Assembly: GCA_958296115.1 (NCBI GenBank)
Contig: OY282442.1
Coordinates: forward strand, 2,834,943-2,898,942
DNA length: 64,000 nt
Source of the DNA: an uncultured Dehalococcoidia bacterium
GTDB taxonomy: Bacteria; Chloroflexota; Dehalococcoidia; Lucifugimonadales; CAJWER01
Reading direction: 5' to 3'
Under the pieces are notes generated by a model. That model made no database searches. It was not told the DNA's origin and was given only the letters and a program-made list of their open reading frames with translations. Both the position numbers and the translations under genes were made by a program. Of this stretch, positions 7,835 to 17,154 are shown in pieces. Position 1 is the stretch's first letter, and each line of letters begins with the position of its first letter.

Positions 7835-9178
7835 TTGGTCACTGCAATACGAGACCCATTCGAACCGATGGCCGCCGATGCTGGCGCCGCTGCTTGGCCG
7901 GACGGCGAGGCGCAGAGTCAGGCCGTCCATGACAGCTCGGACGCGATGCGGGACTACCTGCAGAACGCCAGCAGGCATCCCCTGCTCGTCAAGGAACAGG
8001 AGATAGAGCTCGGACACGCCGTGGAAGTCTGGGTAACCCTCAAGGAGCTCAAGTCCGACCTCCAAGACGAGCTCGGCCGTCCCCCCGCGCCGGCCGAGCT
8101 CGGCGCGGTCATATACCGCAAGATCAGGCGGCGCGACGCCGAGCTCTACGCCCTGGCCGAGGCCGTCGGCAGCCTCGACGATGGAATCGGCGCCGAAGTC
8201 CGCCGCGTCCTCGACAGGCCCCTGGACGACGAGACCAAGGCGCTGGTCGCCACGCGCGTCGGCGCTGACGAGGACGAGGTGCCGGCCCTGCTGACAGCCG
8301 CGTCCCGGCTATTGGGCCTCATGCCGCCGTCGGTTCTGGACAGGATGATAGTCTTCGAGCCGGGCGACGCCCAGGCCCTGCTCGAAGAGTGCGAGCCCGA
8401 CCTCGTGAGATGGTGGGCCGCCGTCGAACGCGACGGCGCCCTCGCTTCCGAGCGCCTCATCAACTCCAACCTCCGCCTCGTCGTCAGCGTCGCCAAGAAA
8501 TACGGCGGCAAGGGCCTGCCCATGCTCGACCTGATCCAAGAAGGCAACCTCGGCCTGATGCGGGCCGTCGAAAAGTTCGACCCGCATCGAGGTTACAAGT
8601 TCAGCACCTACGCCCACTGGTGGATCAGGCAGGCCATGACCCGCGCGCTCGCCGACCAGAGCCGCACCATCCGCCTGCCGGTACACGTGGTCGAGCGCCT
8701 TCAGCGCATGAACAGGGTCGAGACGACCCTCACGGACCGCCTCGGACGGGAGCCGACCAGCGAAGAGATCGCCAACGGCCTCGACATGGACGTAACCGAC
8801 GTCGAAAACCTGCAGCTGCGCCGCCGCCGCACCGTATCACTCGATGCGCCGGTCGGCGACGAGGAATCCTCGGCCCTGGAAGACTTCATCCAAGACGCCG
8901 ACGCCGCGAGCCCCGACGAGGCCGCCATCCAGCAGATCACCCGCGAGAAGATACTCGCAGCCGTCGAGGCGCTACCGCCGCGCCAGAACCTCGTCCTCCA
9001 GCTCCGGTTCGGCCTGATAGACAACCGGCAGCGCACACTCCAAGAGGTCGGACAGGAGCTCGGCGTGACGAGGGAGCGCACGCGGCAGATCGAGAGCCAA
9101 GCCCTCGCCAAGCTGAAGACCGACCCCAAGGTCATAGACCTGCTCGACAGCGGCGAGTGGCCCCGCCCGGAAGAGTAG
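7835..9178 (+). CDS. Sigma-70 family RNA polymerase sigma factor (RpoD/SigA-like)
   Basis: A group 1 or 2 sigma factor. Region 1.2 is near the start ([14 protein letters not shown]) and a non-conserved insert follows. Region 2 ([20 protein letters not shown], then the [17 protein letters not shown] block) carries the core- and -10-binding residues. Regions 3 and 4 follow, with a helix-turn-helix ([20 protein letters not shown]). I place the start at TTG 7835 because GAGAGGTGA lies seven bases before it. The upstream ATG at 7817 has no ribosome site and would put that sequence inside the gene. Length and lack of a long region 1.1 fit a principal-type or close alternative sigma; which one cannot be decided from one window. 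Confidence 0.88.
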   Translation: MVTAIRDPFEPMAADAGAAAWPDGEAQSQAVHDSSDAMRDYLQNASRHPLLVKEQEIELGHAVEVWVTLKELKSDLQDELGRPPAPAELGAVIYRKIRRRDAELYALAEAVGSLDDGIGAEVRRVLDRPLDDETKALVATRVGADEDEVPALLTAASRLLGLMPPSVLDRMIVFEPGDAQALLEECEPDLVRWWAAVERDGALASERLINSNLRLVVSVAKKYGGKGLPMLDLIQEGNLGLMRAVEKFDPHRGYKFSTYAHWWIRQAMTRALADQSRTIRLPVHVVERLQRMNRVETTLTDRLGREPTSEEIANGLDMDVTDVENLQLRRRRTVSLDAPVGDEESSALEDFIQDADAASPDEAAIQQITREKILAAVEALPPRQNLVLQLRFGLIDNRQRTLQEVGQELGVTRERTRQIESQALAKLKTDPKVIDLLDSGEWPRPEE

Positions 9179-9185
9179 CCCCGGC

Positions 9186-10418
9186 TCAGTACAGACCCAC
9201 CGACACTTCCTCTCCCGCGTACAGTCCGCCCTTGTCGGCGGGAACCGTGAAGTGCCCATCGGCGCGGACCATCGTATAGATCAGCCCGGAGCCCCCAAAC
9301 ACTGGCTCCGCCGCAACGCCGCCGTCCTCTTCCACGAGCGTTACCTGCACCGTGTCCTGCCGCCCCGTCTCTGAAGGCACGTCCCGCGCCAGCCTCGCCC
9401 GAACGCTGGACAGGCGGGGAACAGCCGAGCGGCCCAGCAGCGCGTGTATCACGGGCGCCCCGATCATCTCGAACACTACCGCCGCGGACACAGGGTTGCC
9501 CGGCAGCCCGATGGCCGGCTTGCCGTCCACCACCGCAAGGATGGTCGGCTTGCCAGGCTTGAACGATATGCCGTGAACCAGGACGCCCGGCTCTCCAAGG
9601 CTGGCGATCACCCGCACTGTCAGGTCTCTCGCGCTCACCGAGCTGCCCGCAGAGAATACCAGCATGTCCGCCCGCGCCAGTCCGTCCAGCGCTGCCCGGC
9701 GCTGCCGACCGAAATCGTCGGCCACGAGCCCCATACGCAGGGGCGCTCCGCCCGCCTTCTCCACCAGCGCCGAAATCGTATAGCTGTTCACGTCGCGGAT
9801 TCGGCCGGGGCCAGGCTCCGTTCCCCGACCCACGAGCTCGTCACCCGTGGAGACTATCGCCGCGCGCGGCCGGCGCGCCGCAGCCACGCTCTCTATGCCC
9901 AGCGCCATCAGCCCGCCGATGTCCTGCGGCCTCACTGCGCGCCCCGCGTCCAGTACGACCTCGCCCGCCCGAACGTCCTCGCCCACGCGCGACACGTTCT
10001 CGCCCGGCGAGACGGGCCGTAGAACCTCTATGGTCTCGCCGCCCACCGCCTGCGTGTTCTCCACCATCGCCACCGCATCCGCCCCGTCGGCCAGCATCCC
10101 GCCCGTGTACGCGACCGCGGCCTCCCCAACCCCCAGCGCCGCCCCAGGCTCCACCCCCATCGCAACCTCGCCCACGACCTCCAGGTACGCCGGCAGGCTC
10201 TCCGTCGCCCCGAACGTATCAGCCGACCTCACCGAGTAGCCGTCCATCGTAGCCCGAGGAAACGCAGGCAGGTCCTCCGGCGACACCGCGGGACGGGCCG
10301 TCACCCGCCCCAGCGCCTCCCACGTCGGTACCGTCTCAACCTCACAGAGCGGCTCGACGTGATCGAGCAGAACTCCCAGCGCGTCGGCGGGAGGCAGCAC
10401 GTTGAAGAACTCCGGCAT
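9186..10418 (-). CDS. moeA: Molybdopterin molybdenumtransferase
   Basis: MoeA inserts molybdate into adenylylated molybdopterin in molybdenum cofactor synthesis. The 410-residue protein shows the N-terminal PRATMDGYSVR block, the STGDEL motif, the MoaB/Mog-like core (SAGSSVSARD) and GLPGNPVSAAVVF near the C-terminus. The C-terminal domain IV is present, ending VSVGLY. No other moa or moe genes are in the window. The gene is convergent with the sigma factor and lies 32 bases downstream of formate-THF ligase on the same strand, so the two may be co-transcribed. A link through molybdenum formate dehydrogenase and one-carbon metabolism is plausible but unproven. Confidence 0.92.
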   Translation of the reverse strand: MPEFFNVLPPADALGVLLDHVEPLCEVETVPTWEALGRVTARPAVSPEDLPAFPRATMDGYSVRSADTFGATESLPAYLEVVGEVAMGVEPGAALGVGEAAVAYTGGMLADGADAVAMVENTQAVGGETIEVLRPVSPGENVSRVGEDVRAGEVVLDAGRAVRPQDIGGLMALGIESVAAARRPRAAIVSTGDELVGRGTEPGPGRIRDVNSYTISALVEKAGGAPLRMGLVADDFGRQRRAALDGLARADMLVFSAGSSVSARDLTVRVIASLGEPGVLVHGISFKPGKPTILAVVDGKPAIGLPGNPVSAAVVFEMIGAPVIHALLGRSAVPRLSSVRARLARDVPSETGRQDTVQVTLVEEDGGVAAEPVFGGSGLIYTMVRADGHFTVPADKGGLYAGEEVSVGLY

Positions 10419-10450
10419 CCCTCACGCCTCCCCCGGAGCCAGCCGTCCGC

Positions 10451-12070
10451 CTACAGGCCCAGAACGTTGCCCCGGGCGTCCACGTCCAGCTCGCGGGGGG
10501 AGCCAGGAAGCCCCGGCATCGTCATCATCGTGCCCGCGATGGGATAGATGAAGCCCGCCCCGACCGACGCGCGCACGTCCGAGACCTCGAACGTGTAGCC
10601 CGAAGGACGGCCCATGAGCCTGGGGTTGTGCGATATGGACAGGTGAGTCTTGGCCATGCAGACGGGCAGGCTCCCCCAGCCATTGTCGCGGAAGCGGCGA
10701 AGCATCCTGCGGGCGGGCGGCGCCCACCTGACCCCGTCCGCGCCGTATATCTTGGTCGCCAGCGCGCTCACCTTCTCCTCGACGGGCGCATCCTCGGGGA
10801 ACAGGTAGGTCAGCGCGGGCTCGCCCTTCGCAGCCTCGACGACCGCCTCGGCCAGGTCCGCGCCGCCGGCGCCTCCTTCGGCGAATACGCGGCTCTGGAC
10901 GGCAGCCTGCGCCCCGGCCGCCTCGGCCCGCCTCTTCACAACCGCCGTCTCCTCCGGCGTGTCCGACGGGAACTCGTTGATAGCCGCCACTACGGGCAGG
11001 CCGTAGGAGCGTATCGCCCCGATCAGGTGCTCCAGGTTCGCGCATCCCTTCTCCACCGCGCCCACGTTCGTCTCGTCCAGATCGCGGAACCTGACTCCGC
11101 CGTGAGACTTCATAGCCCGCACTGTGGTTACCATCACCACCGCGCTCGGCTCCAATCCGTTCGACCGCGCCTTGATATCTATGTACTTCTCGAACCCAAG
11201 GTCCGCCCCGAAGCCCGCCTCCGTAAGCACGTAGTCCACATAGCCCCGCGCGAGCCTGTCGCCCACCACGGAGCTGCACCCGTGCGCGATGTTCCCGAAC
11301 GGGCCCGTGTGGACGACGACGGGCTGACCCTCCGTCGTCTGCACGAGGTTGGGCTGAATCGCGTGCCGGAGCAGCGACATGAGCGAGCCGACAGCCCCAA
11401 CCTCCTCGACCGTTACGGGCCTGCGGTCGTCCGTCGCGCCCACCACGATACGCTTCAACCGCGTGCGAAGGTCCTCAAGGTCCGAGGACAGGGCCAGGAC
11501 CGCCATTATCTCGGAGGCCGTCACTATGTCGAACCCCGTCTCCCGCACAGGCGCGTTGTTCGACCCGCCCAGCCCGGAGATGATAGACCGCAGCGCGCGG
11601 TCCTCCATGTCGCTAACCCTGCGCCAGGTCATGCCCTCGGGGCGGAAACCGGCGATCTGCCCGCGCTGCGCGACGTTGTCGGTCAGCGCCGCAAGCAGGT
11701 TGTGAGCCGACGATACCGCGTGGGCGTCGCCCGTGAAGTGAATGTTCACCTCGTCCTGGGGCTCCACCAGGGACGCGCCGCCTCCGGTGCCGCCGCCCTT
11801 TATCCCAAATATAGGCCCCAAGGACGGCTCGCGAAGCGTCGCCGCGGCCCTGTATCCGAGCCTCCCCAGCGCCTGGGTCAGACCGACGGTCGTCGTCGTC
11901 TTGCCCTCCCCTGCCCTGGTCGGGGTAACAGCCGTAACCAAGACCATCTTGCCCTTCGGTCCGTCGCCGCGAATCGCGTCGAGCGAGAGCTTGGCCTTGT
12001 ATCGTCCATGCGGTGAGACGTGATCGGGGTCGATTCCCATCCAGTCGGCTATCTCGGCAATAGGTCGCAT
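10451..12070 (-). CDS. fhs: Formate--tetrahydrofolate ligase
   Basis: Fhs makes 10-formyl-tetrahydrofolate from formate, ATP and THF. The protein is 539 residues, close to the usual 555. It opens with the P-loop segment PTRAGEGKTTTTVGLTQALG and the following REPSLGPIFGIKGGGTGGG block, both typical of the family. The C-terminal GSPRELDVDARGNVLGL is also characteristic. The start is the ATG at 12070. It gives the cell a formate entry into C1 metabolism; whether a Wood-Ljungdahl branch exists cannot be seen here. It is upstream of moeA on the same strand with a short gap. Confidence 0.94.
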   Translation of the reverse strand: MRPIAEIADWMGIDPDHVSPHGRYKAKLSLDAIRGDGPKGKMVLVTAVTPTRAGEGKTTTTVGLTQALGRLGYRAAATLREPSLGPIFGIKGGGTGGGASLVEPQDEVNIHFTGDAHAVSSAHNLLAALTDNVAQRGQIAGFRPEGMTWRRVSDMEDRALRSIISGLGGSNNAPVRETGFDIVTASEIMAVLALSSDLEDLRTRLKRIVVGATDDRRPVTVEEVGAVGSLMSLLRHAIQPNLVQTTEGQPVVVHTGPFGNIAHGCSSVVGDRLARGYVDYVLTEAGFGADLGFEKYIDIKARSNGLEPSAVVMVTTVRAMKSHGGVRFRDLDETNVGAVEKGCANLEHLIGAIRSYGLPVVAAINEFPSDTPEETAVVKRRAEAAGAQAAVQSRVFAEGGAGGADLAEAVVEAAKGEPALTYLFPEDAPVEEKVSALATKIYGADGVRWAPPARRMLRRFRDNGWGSLPVCMAKTHLSISHNPRLMGRPSGYTFEVSDVRASVGAGFIYPIAGTMMTMPGLPGSPRELDVDARGNVLGL

Positions 12071-12375
12071 AGCCCCCTCCTAGCGGCAAGTCGTCGAGCA
12101 GCCGAATTGTAACACAGCGCGGACGCCTTCCCGATGATATAATCTCGACCGCCAACTACCACGCGGCTGGGTTTCGGCTCCCACTTCATCAACCTAACCG
12201 ACAACTTCACCGACCGAATGCTGGACTGGGTCTTTCACCAATGACGAGGCGTCCGTTCCCGCAATAAGACACAGGCGCTCGCACTGCTGGCGCGTCAATC
12301 ATTGGAAGAGATGGTAGAATCCCGTCCGGGTTCTGGCTGGTTCCTCCGAATACGCCGCGCCCACAAGGAGACGCG
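12071..12375. other. Intergenic region between divergent fhs and dehydrogenase genes
   Basis: About 300 bases with no complete gene. A TATAAT lies near 12137 and TGG-TAGAAT lies near 12311; the latter could be the -10 of the rightward dehydrogenase operon. The plus-strand frame ending at TGA 12242-12244 reads FINLTDNFTDRMLDWVFHQ after an upstream stop. It looks like the tail of a lost protein-coding gene, but it is too short to name. Confidence 0.4.
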
Positions 12376-13461
12376 ATGCTCGAAAGATTCAAGGCGCCGG
12401 AGGTGGACAGGGTACACGTGCCGGAGGATTCGCTCCGCGGCGCGGTAACCGCCATCTTCGAGAAGATGGGCGAGACTCCCGAAGACGCGGCCCTCGGGGC
12501 CGACGTGCTGGTAACGGCTGACCTGCGGGGCGTCGAGACCCACGGCGTCTCGAACATGCTGCGGGCCTACGTGTCCCTCTACGGCGACGGGACCCTGAAG
12601 GCCAACGCCGATTGGCGGATCGTCCGCGAGAGCCCGGCCACCGCAACCATCGACGCGGCCGGCGGCCACGGGATCATACTGGGGCCGAAGGCGATGAGGG
12701 TCGCCGTCGAGAAGGCCCGCAACGTCGGGATAGGCGCCGTGGCCATGCTCAACGCCGGCCACTCCGGCCCCATAGGACACCACGCCATGCTCGCCGCCGA
12801 ACAGGACATGGTCGGCATGACCATGACCTCCGCTGGCGCGAAGATAGTGCCCACCTTCGGAGCCGAGCCGAGGCTCGGCACCAACCCTATCGCCATCGCC
12901 GCCCCCGCCCGCAGCGAGGCGCCATTCCTATACGACGCGGCGACGAGCGCCATCGCAGGCAACAAGATCAGGCTCGCCAAGAGGGTCGGGGCGGAGCTCC
13001 TGCCGGGTTGGATTACCGACCTGGACGGCAACCCCAACGAGGTGCCTGTGTCCGTCCCGGACATAGACGACATGCACATGCTGCCCCTGGGCGGGACGCG
13101 CGAGCAGGGATCCCACAAGGGGTACGGGTTTGGGATGATGGCCGAGATAATGTGCAGCCTGTTGGCCGGGGCCGCGCCGCCGATGCTGGGCGGGGAGTTG
13201 TCCCGCCACTTCTTCGCAGCCTTCGACATCGCCGCCTTCACCGACCTGGACGAGTTCAAGGACACCATGGACTCCACCCTGCGCAAGCTGAGAACCACAA
13301 AGCCCGCGCCGGGCCACGAGCGCGTCCTATACGCCGGCCTGTCCGAGAGCGAGGAGATGATCGACCGCCGAGCCAACGGCATCCCCCTTCATAGGGAGGT
13401 CGTCGAGTGGTTCGACCACATCACGGGAGAGCTGGGCCTCCCGCCCCTCGCCAGAAGATAA
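12376..13461 (+). CDS. Ldh-family (malate/L-lactate dehydrogenase-like) oxidoreductase, copy 1
   Basis: A 361-residue member of the type-2 malate/L-lactate dehydrogenase (Ldh2/YlbC/ComC) family. This NAD(P)-dependent fold is distinct from classic LDH. The family block RGVETHGVSNM (residues 51-61) and the catalytic-His region NAGHSGPIGHH (His about 129) are present, as are GTNPIAIAAP and a KGYGFGMM C-terminal block. AAGGAG lies five bases before the ATG. It is the first gene of a three-gene rightward operon with a paralogue and a ThDP enzyme. Substrates of this family include malate, sulfolactate, ureidoglycolate and delta1-piperideine-2-carboxylate, so the true substrate is open. Confidence 0.85.
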   Translation: MLERFKAPEVDRVHVPEDSLRGAVTAIFEKMGETPEDAALGADVLVTADLRGVETHGVSNMLRAYVSLYGDGTLKANADWRIVRESPATATIDAAGGHGIILGPKAMRVAVEKARNVGIGAVAMLNAGHSGPIGHHAMLAAEQDMVGMTMTSAGAKIVPTFGAEPRLGTNPIAIAAPARSEAPFLYDAATSAIAGNKIRLAKRVGAELLPGWITDLDGNPNEVPVSVPDIDDMHMLPLGGTREQGSHKGYGFGMMAEIMCSLLAGAAPPMLGGELSRHFFAAFDIAAFTDLDEFKDTMDSTLRKLRTTKPAPGHERVLYAGLSESEEMIDRRANGIPLHREVVEWFDHITGELGLPPLARR

Positions 13462-13479
13462 GAACAAGAGGAGCAACCT

Positions 13480-14541
13480 ATGCCGATTTTGAGCAGGGAG
13501 CGCATCGTTAGGATAGGGGAGGTCATGCTGACCGCCGGCGGAGCGGCGCCCGGACACGCGGCTATCGTGGCGAATCACCTGGCTGACGCGAACCTCGCCG
13601 GCCACGACTCCCACGGATTCATACGCATCCCCCAGTACCTGGAGGGGATCGAGCGGGGAAAGCTGGACCCGAAGGCTGAGCCGGAGGTGGTCCGCGAGCG
13701 CGGCGGCGTCATCCAGATCGACGGCCACTCCACCTTTGGGCAGGTCGTCGCCACCCGCGCCGCCGAGAAGGCCATCGAGAAGGCGCGCGAGCACGGGGTC
13801 AGCATGGCGACGATGGGGAACCTGGACCACACGGGACGCATCGGGACCTACCCTGAGATGGCAGCCAAGGCCGGCATGGCCGCCATCATGTTCACCGGGT
13901 TCGCGGGCGGGACCTTCGGCAACAATGTCGCGCCATTCGGCGGGCGGTCGCGCAGGCTCGGCACGAACCCCATCGCGATGGCATTCCCGCACTCGGACGA
14001 TGCCCCCGTCCTTCTGGACTTCGCCAGCTCCATGGCCGCCGAGGGCAAGCTGCGCGTCTATCGCAACAAGGGACAGGAGCTCCCCGACGCCTGGGTCCTG
14101 GACAAGGACGGAGCGCCCAGCAGGAACCCGAACGACTACTACGACGGAGGCGCCATACTGCCCATCGGCGGCACGCAGGGCGGGCACAAGGGTTACGCGC
14201 TCTCGGTGATGATAGCCCTGTTCGGAGGAATGCTCGGCCACGTCGCATCGCCAAGCGGCGATGCCGACGCCTGGACCGGCTCCACAATCGTCGTCATGGA
14301 CGTCGGAGGCATGGCGCCCATCGGCGGCATCCGCTCAGAGGTCCAAGCCATGATGAGTTACGTCAAGGACACCCCTCTCATGGAGGGGGCGGCCAGCGTG
14401 CTGTTCCCCGGCGAGATAGAGGCCAACAGCCGCAGAGAGCGCCTCGCCAACGGCGTCCCCATAGACGATACGACCTGGAGCCAGGTCGAGGGCCTGTTCC
14501 ACAAGTACGGAGTGCGCGACGCGCTGGACAATGGGAGCTAG
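13480..14541 (+). CDS. Ldh-family oxidoreductase, copy 2
   Basis: A 353-residue paralogue of the preceding gene, 18 bases downstream, with GAGGAG six bases before the ATG. It shares AGHDSHGFIRIPQY (about 40-53), a catalytic-His region NLDHTGRIGTY (His about 117), GTNPIAMAFPH and GGHKGYALS. The two copies are clearly diverged, so they probably act on different substrates or form a relay, not a recent duplication. The C-terminus ends four bases before the GTG of the ThDP enzyme. Co-expression with a ThDP decarboxylase/lyase suggests oxidation of a 2-hydroxyacid to a 2-oxoacid, then C-C bond cleavage. That pathway is my inference. Confidence 0.85.
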   Translation: MPILSRERIVRIGEVMLTAGGAAPGHAAIVANHLADANLAGHDSHGFIRIPQYLEGIERGKLDPKAEPEVVRERGGVIQIDGHSTFGQVVATRAAEKAIEKAREHGVSMATMGNLDHTGRIGTYPEMAAKAGMAAIMFTGFAGGTFGNNVAPFGGRSRRLGTNPIAMAFPHSDDAPVLLDFASSMAAEGKLRVYRNKGQELPDAWVLDKDGAPSRNPNDYYDGGAILPIGGTQGGHKGYALSVMIALFGGMLGHVASPSGDADAWTGSTIVVMDVGGMAPIGGIRSEVQAMMSYVKDTPLMEGAASVLFPGEIEANSRRERLANGVPIDDTTWSQVEGLFHKYGVRDALDNGS

Positions 14542-14544
14542 AAC

Positions 14545-16248
14545 GTGAAGCCGATCTCCGCCAACCCTTCCCAGGTCATCGTCGAGCAGCTCGCCGCCTC
14601 GGGCGTGAAGTACGTCTTCAACAACCCCGGCTCCCGCGAGGCCCTATTCTTCGACGCCCTCGCCGCGCACCCCCAGATACACGGCGTCATGGCCCTGCAC
14701 GAGGGCAGCGTCGCCGCCATGGCGGGCGGATACACCCAGGCCAACCTCGACGCCGGCGTGATGTCCGTCCACCTCGGAGCCGGCCTCGCCCAGAGCCTAG
14801 GGCAGCTGATAAACGTGTGGACCGGCAGCCTCCCCGTCGTGGCGCTCACTTTCGCCGGCGACACAGGCAGCTTCGCTGACAAGGTCGGCCTGGACATCAG
14901 CCACAGCTTCTGCCCAACCTCGATAGCCGCGCCCTTCACGAAGGCAACGTGGACCGTCATCGAGCCCGAGGGACTCCCACAGGCCATAGACCGCGCCCTG
15001 CGCGTCGCAAAGGCGCCCCCGGTCGGCCCGGTCCATGTCGCCATGTACGACCGCATGCTCACTTCCGACCATGTAGATACGGCTATCATCGATCGGCGCG
15101 CCGTTGCGGACCGGGCCGGGTATCCATCTCGATCAGACGCGGAAGAGATAGTGGACGCGCTGGCCGGCGCCAAGCGGCCCCTGCTGTACGTCGGGGACGG
15201 CGTATGGAAGAGCGGCGCGGAAGCGGGCCTGGCCGCGCTCGCCGAGGCCCTCGGCGCCCCTGTCGCCGGAGACACGCGGGCCATGCCGGCGCGGTCCCCT
15301 CTCCACTGCGGCAGCTACGAGGAGGCCGCGGCGAGCCTGGAGCCAGACGTGGCGCTGTGCATCGGCGTCCGGCACAACGGGCAGGGCCGGCCCGCCGACT
15401 TTGCCGGATTCACAGGGCCGCGCCGCATTATCGCCGTCGGCCACGACGTCGGGAACCTGAAGAACATCCCCGGAGTGGATACAGCCGTCCTGGCCGACGA
15501 GACCCGCGCGATAGAGCTGATGCTGGAGGCGGCCCGTGAGCGAGCCGGGGCCTTCGAAGAGCGCCGGGCGTGGGCCGAGGAGCGCGCCAGCGTCCTCCGA
15601 GAGCGACGACGTCAAGCCGCCCAGCGCGCCGCCCAGCGGCAGGGCACGGTCAGGCCCTGGGTTCTGGCGGACGCCCTCGACGACGCCCTGGAGAGCGTGG
15701 GCGGCGGAATGGTGATGATCGAGCAGTTCGCGGCGCCCCTCGACGCAGCCAGGGAATCGCGGAGCTGCCCCCGCAACGTATATGTCCGGCCCGCAGGCGG
15801 CTCCGAAGGGTACGGCATCGGCGGCGCCATCGGCCTCAAGCTCGGCGCGCCAGACACCCCCGTCGTAGGACTCGTCGGGGACGGCTCCGTGTACTACGCG
15901 GACTCCGGCCTGTGGTCCGCCGCCCACCACCAGGTCCCTGTCCTGTTCGTAATCCCGAACAACCGCGCCTACGGCATCGTCGCAGGTTACTTCGGACAAG
16001 CGGGCGGGACCATGAGCGACACCGGGCTCTACGCCGGCGTCGCCCTGGATAACATCGACATCGTGAAGCTCGCCGAGTCCTTCGGCGTGGAGGGCCGCGC
16101 AGTTACCGACGAAGCCAACGTAGAAGCCGCCATCGCCGAGGGCATAGAGACCGTAGAGCGAGAGCGCCGCCCCCTACTGCTCGACGTCCGCCTTCCCCAG
16201 GGCCTCCCCGATGGCGGCCAGCCAGGCGAGCCGTTCAAGTTGGGCTGA
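14545..16248 (+). CDS. Thiamine diphosphate-dependent enzyme (acetolactate synthase / benzoylformate decarboxylase-like)
   Basis: A 567-residue ThDP enzyme with the three-domain layout of the acetolactate synthase/2-oxoacid decarboxylase family. The N-terminal Pyr domain has the cofactor-activating Glu in LHEGSVAAMAGG (about 53). A central domain follows (about 195-330). The C-terminal PP domain contains GDGSVYYADSGLW through PNNRAYGIV, the Mg-ThDP binding motif. The GTG start follows GGGAG by eight bases. It is the third gene of an operon with two Ldh-type dehydrogenases. Benzoylformate decarboxylase, a sulfopyruvate- or oxalyl-type decarboxylase, or a carboligase are possible; sequence alone does not choose. 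Confidence 0.85.
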   Translation: MKPISANPSQVIVEQLAASGVKYVFNNPGSREALFFDALAAHPQIHGVMALHEGSVAAMAGGYTQANLDAGVMSVHLGAGLAQSLGQLINVWTGSLPVVALTFAGDTGSFADKVGLDISHSFCPTSIAAPFTKATWTVIEPEGLPQAIDRALRVAKAPPVGPVHVAMYDRMLTSDHVDTAIIDRRAVADRAGYPSRSDAEEIVDALAGAKRPLLYVGDGVWKSGAEAGLAALAEALGAPVAGDTRAMPARSPLHCGSYEEAAASLEPDVALCIGVRHNGQGRPADFAGFTGPRRIIAVGHDVGNLKNIPGVDTAVLADETRAIELMLEAARERAGAFEERRAWAEERASVLRERRRQAAQRAAQRQGTVRPWVLADALDDALESVGGGMVMIEQFAAPLDAARESRSCPRNVYVRPAGGSEGYGIGGAIGLKLGAPDTPVVGLVGDGSVYYADSGLWSAAHHQVPVLFVIPNNRAYGIVAGYFGQAGGTMSDTGLYAGVALDNIDIVKLAESFGVEGRAVTDEANVEAAIAEGIETVERERRPLLLDVRLPQGLPDGGQPGEPFKLG

Positions 16249-16296
16249 CGCTTATTGCGAGACCGGGGTCATTGAAGGGGTGGCGAACCCCATCCC

Positions 16297-17094
16297 TCAT
16301 CGCAAGAATCCGTGGCTGCGTAGGAACGTTACCACGGTCTCGTTGACGCGCATTGGAGGGCCCCCGGAATGGCCTGGAATCTCCATCGGCGTCCTCAGGA
16401 ACTTGCCGGCAACGCCCTTCGACTCGTAGGCCTGCGCCAGCAGCGACCCCAGACGCTCGTTGTGACGCTGGCCTATGCGCCGGTCGTCGTACCCCATCTG
16501 AACCTGCGTCGGCCGCGGCGGCAGCCTGTCTATCAGCCCGTACAGGTCGTGCCGCTGGATTAGCGGGTTCTCGTCCATGCCCTGGAACTCCCTCAGCCAG
16601 GGCCACCAGATGACGGGACCGATGACCACCGCCGCGTCGATCTTCGGGTTCCGCGCCGCGCCGTACAGGACCGCGAACCCGTGGCGCGAGCTCCCCATGA
16701 ACACGATCTTGCCCGCCCGTCCAAGGCCGCGGTCGAGCGCGTGGTCGACCACCCCGTCCACGCGCCTCTGCCACATCTCGAAGCTGTCCACGCCGCTCTT
16801 GAGATTCTCGGCCAATTCTCCCAGGTTGTCGAAGAACCGCCCGCGCATCAACAATATCTTCGCGCCAGCCGCCGTCAGAAGGTCCAGCCACGGCGTCATC
16901 ACGTTCGGCTTCTCCAGAGTGGCCGCGGGGTCCTCCACGACCTCGACCGCCTGCGTAGGAATCACGCACAACGGCGCGTCCTCGGCAACCTCCTCGTCGC
17001 ACCCAAAATTGCACGACACAACTTGCCCGTTCGCCTCGATAGTCAGCGGCGTCCAGAACCGAGAAACGTACTGCTTGGAGCCTCTCAAATCCAA
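16297..17094 (-). CDS. Putative alpha/beta-hydrolase-like protein
   Basis: A 265-residue protein. A TTG start follows GGAGG by eight bases. The motif GSSRHG at residues 134-139 has the G-x-S-x-x-G form of a nucleophile elbow, preceded by a hydrophobic strand (KIVFM). Asp residues and a late His in EIPGHSGGPP could complete a triad. No signal peptide or membrane helix is seen. The family resembles serine hydrolases and peptidases of the alpha/beta fold, but no subfamily is clear. It is convergent with the ThDP operon and 60 bases downstream of the exonuclease gene. It may hydrolyse an ester or thioester in the neighbouring catabolic pathway (speculative). Confidence 0.6.
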   Translation of the reverse strand: MDLRGSKQYVSRFWTPLTIEANGQVVSCNFGCDEEVAEDAPLCVIPTQAVEVVEDPAATLEKPNVMTPWLDLLTAAGAKILLMRGRFFDNLGELAENLKSGVDSFEMWQRRVDGVVDHALDRGLGRAGKIVFMGSSRHGFAVLYGAARNPKIDAAVVIGPVIWWPWLREFQGMDENPLIQRHDLYGLIDRLPPRPTQVQMGYDDRRIGQRHNERLGSLLAQAYESKGVAGKFLRTPMEIPGHSGGPPMRVNETVVTFLRSHGFLR

Positions 17095-17154
17095 TCACCT
17101 ACCCTCCCGACAGGTTCCTGTCTCGGTTTCGGCGAGGGCTGCTGGGCCTTCCGC

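Noticed and set aside
12140-12244. Short frame ending FTDRMLDWVFHQ
   Set aside because: About 33 codons with a stop just before and no start; may be a gene remnant, but too short to name or prove.
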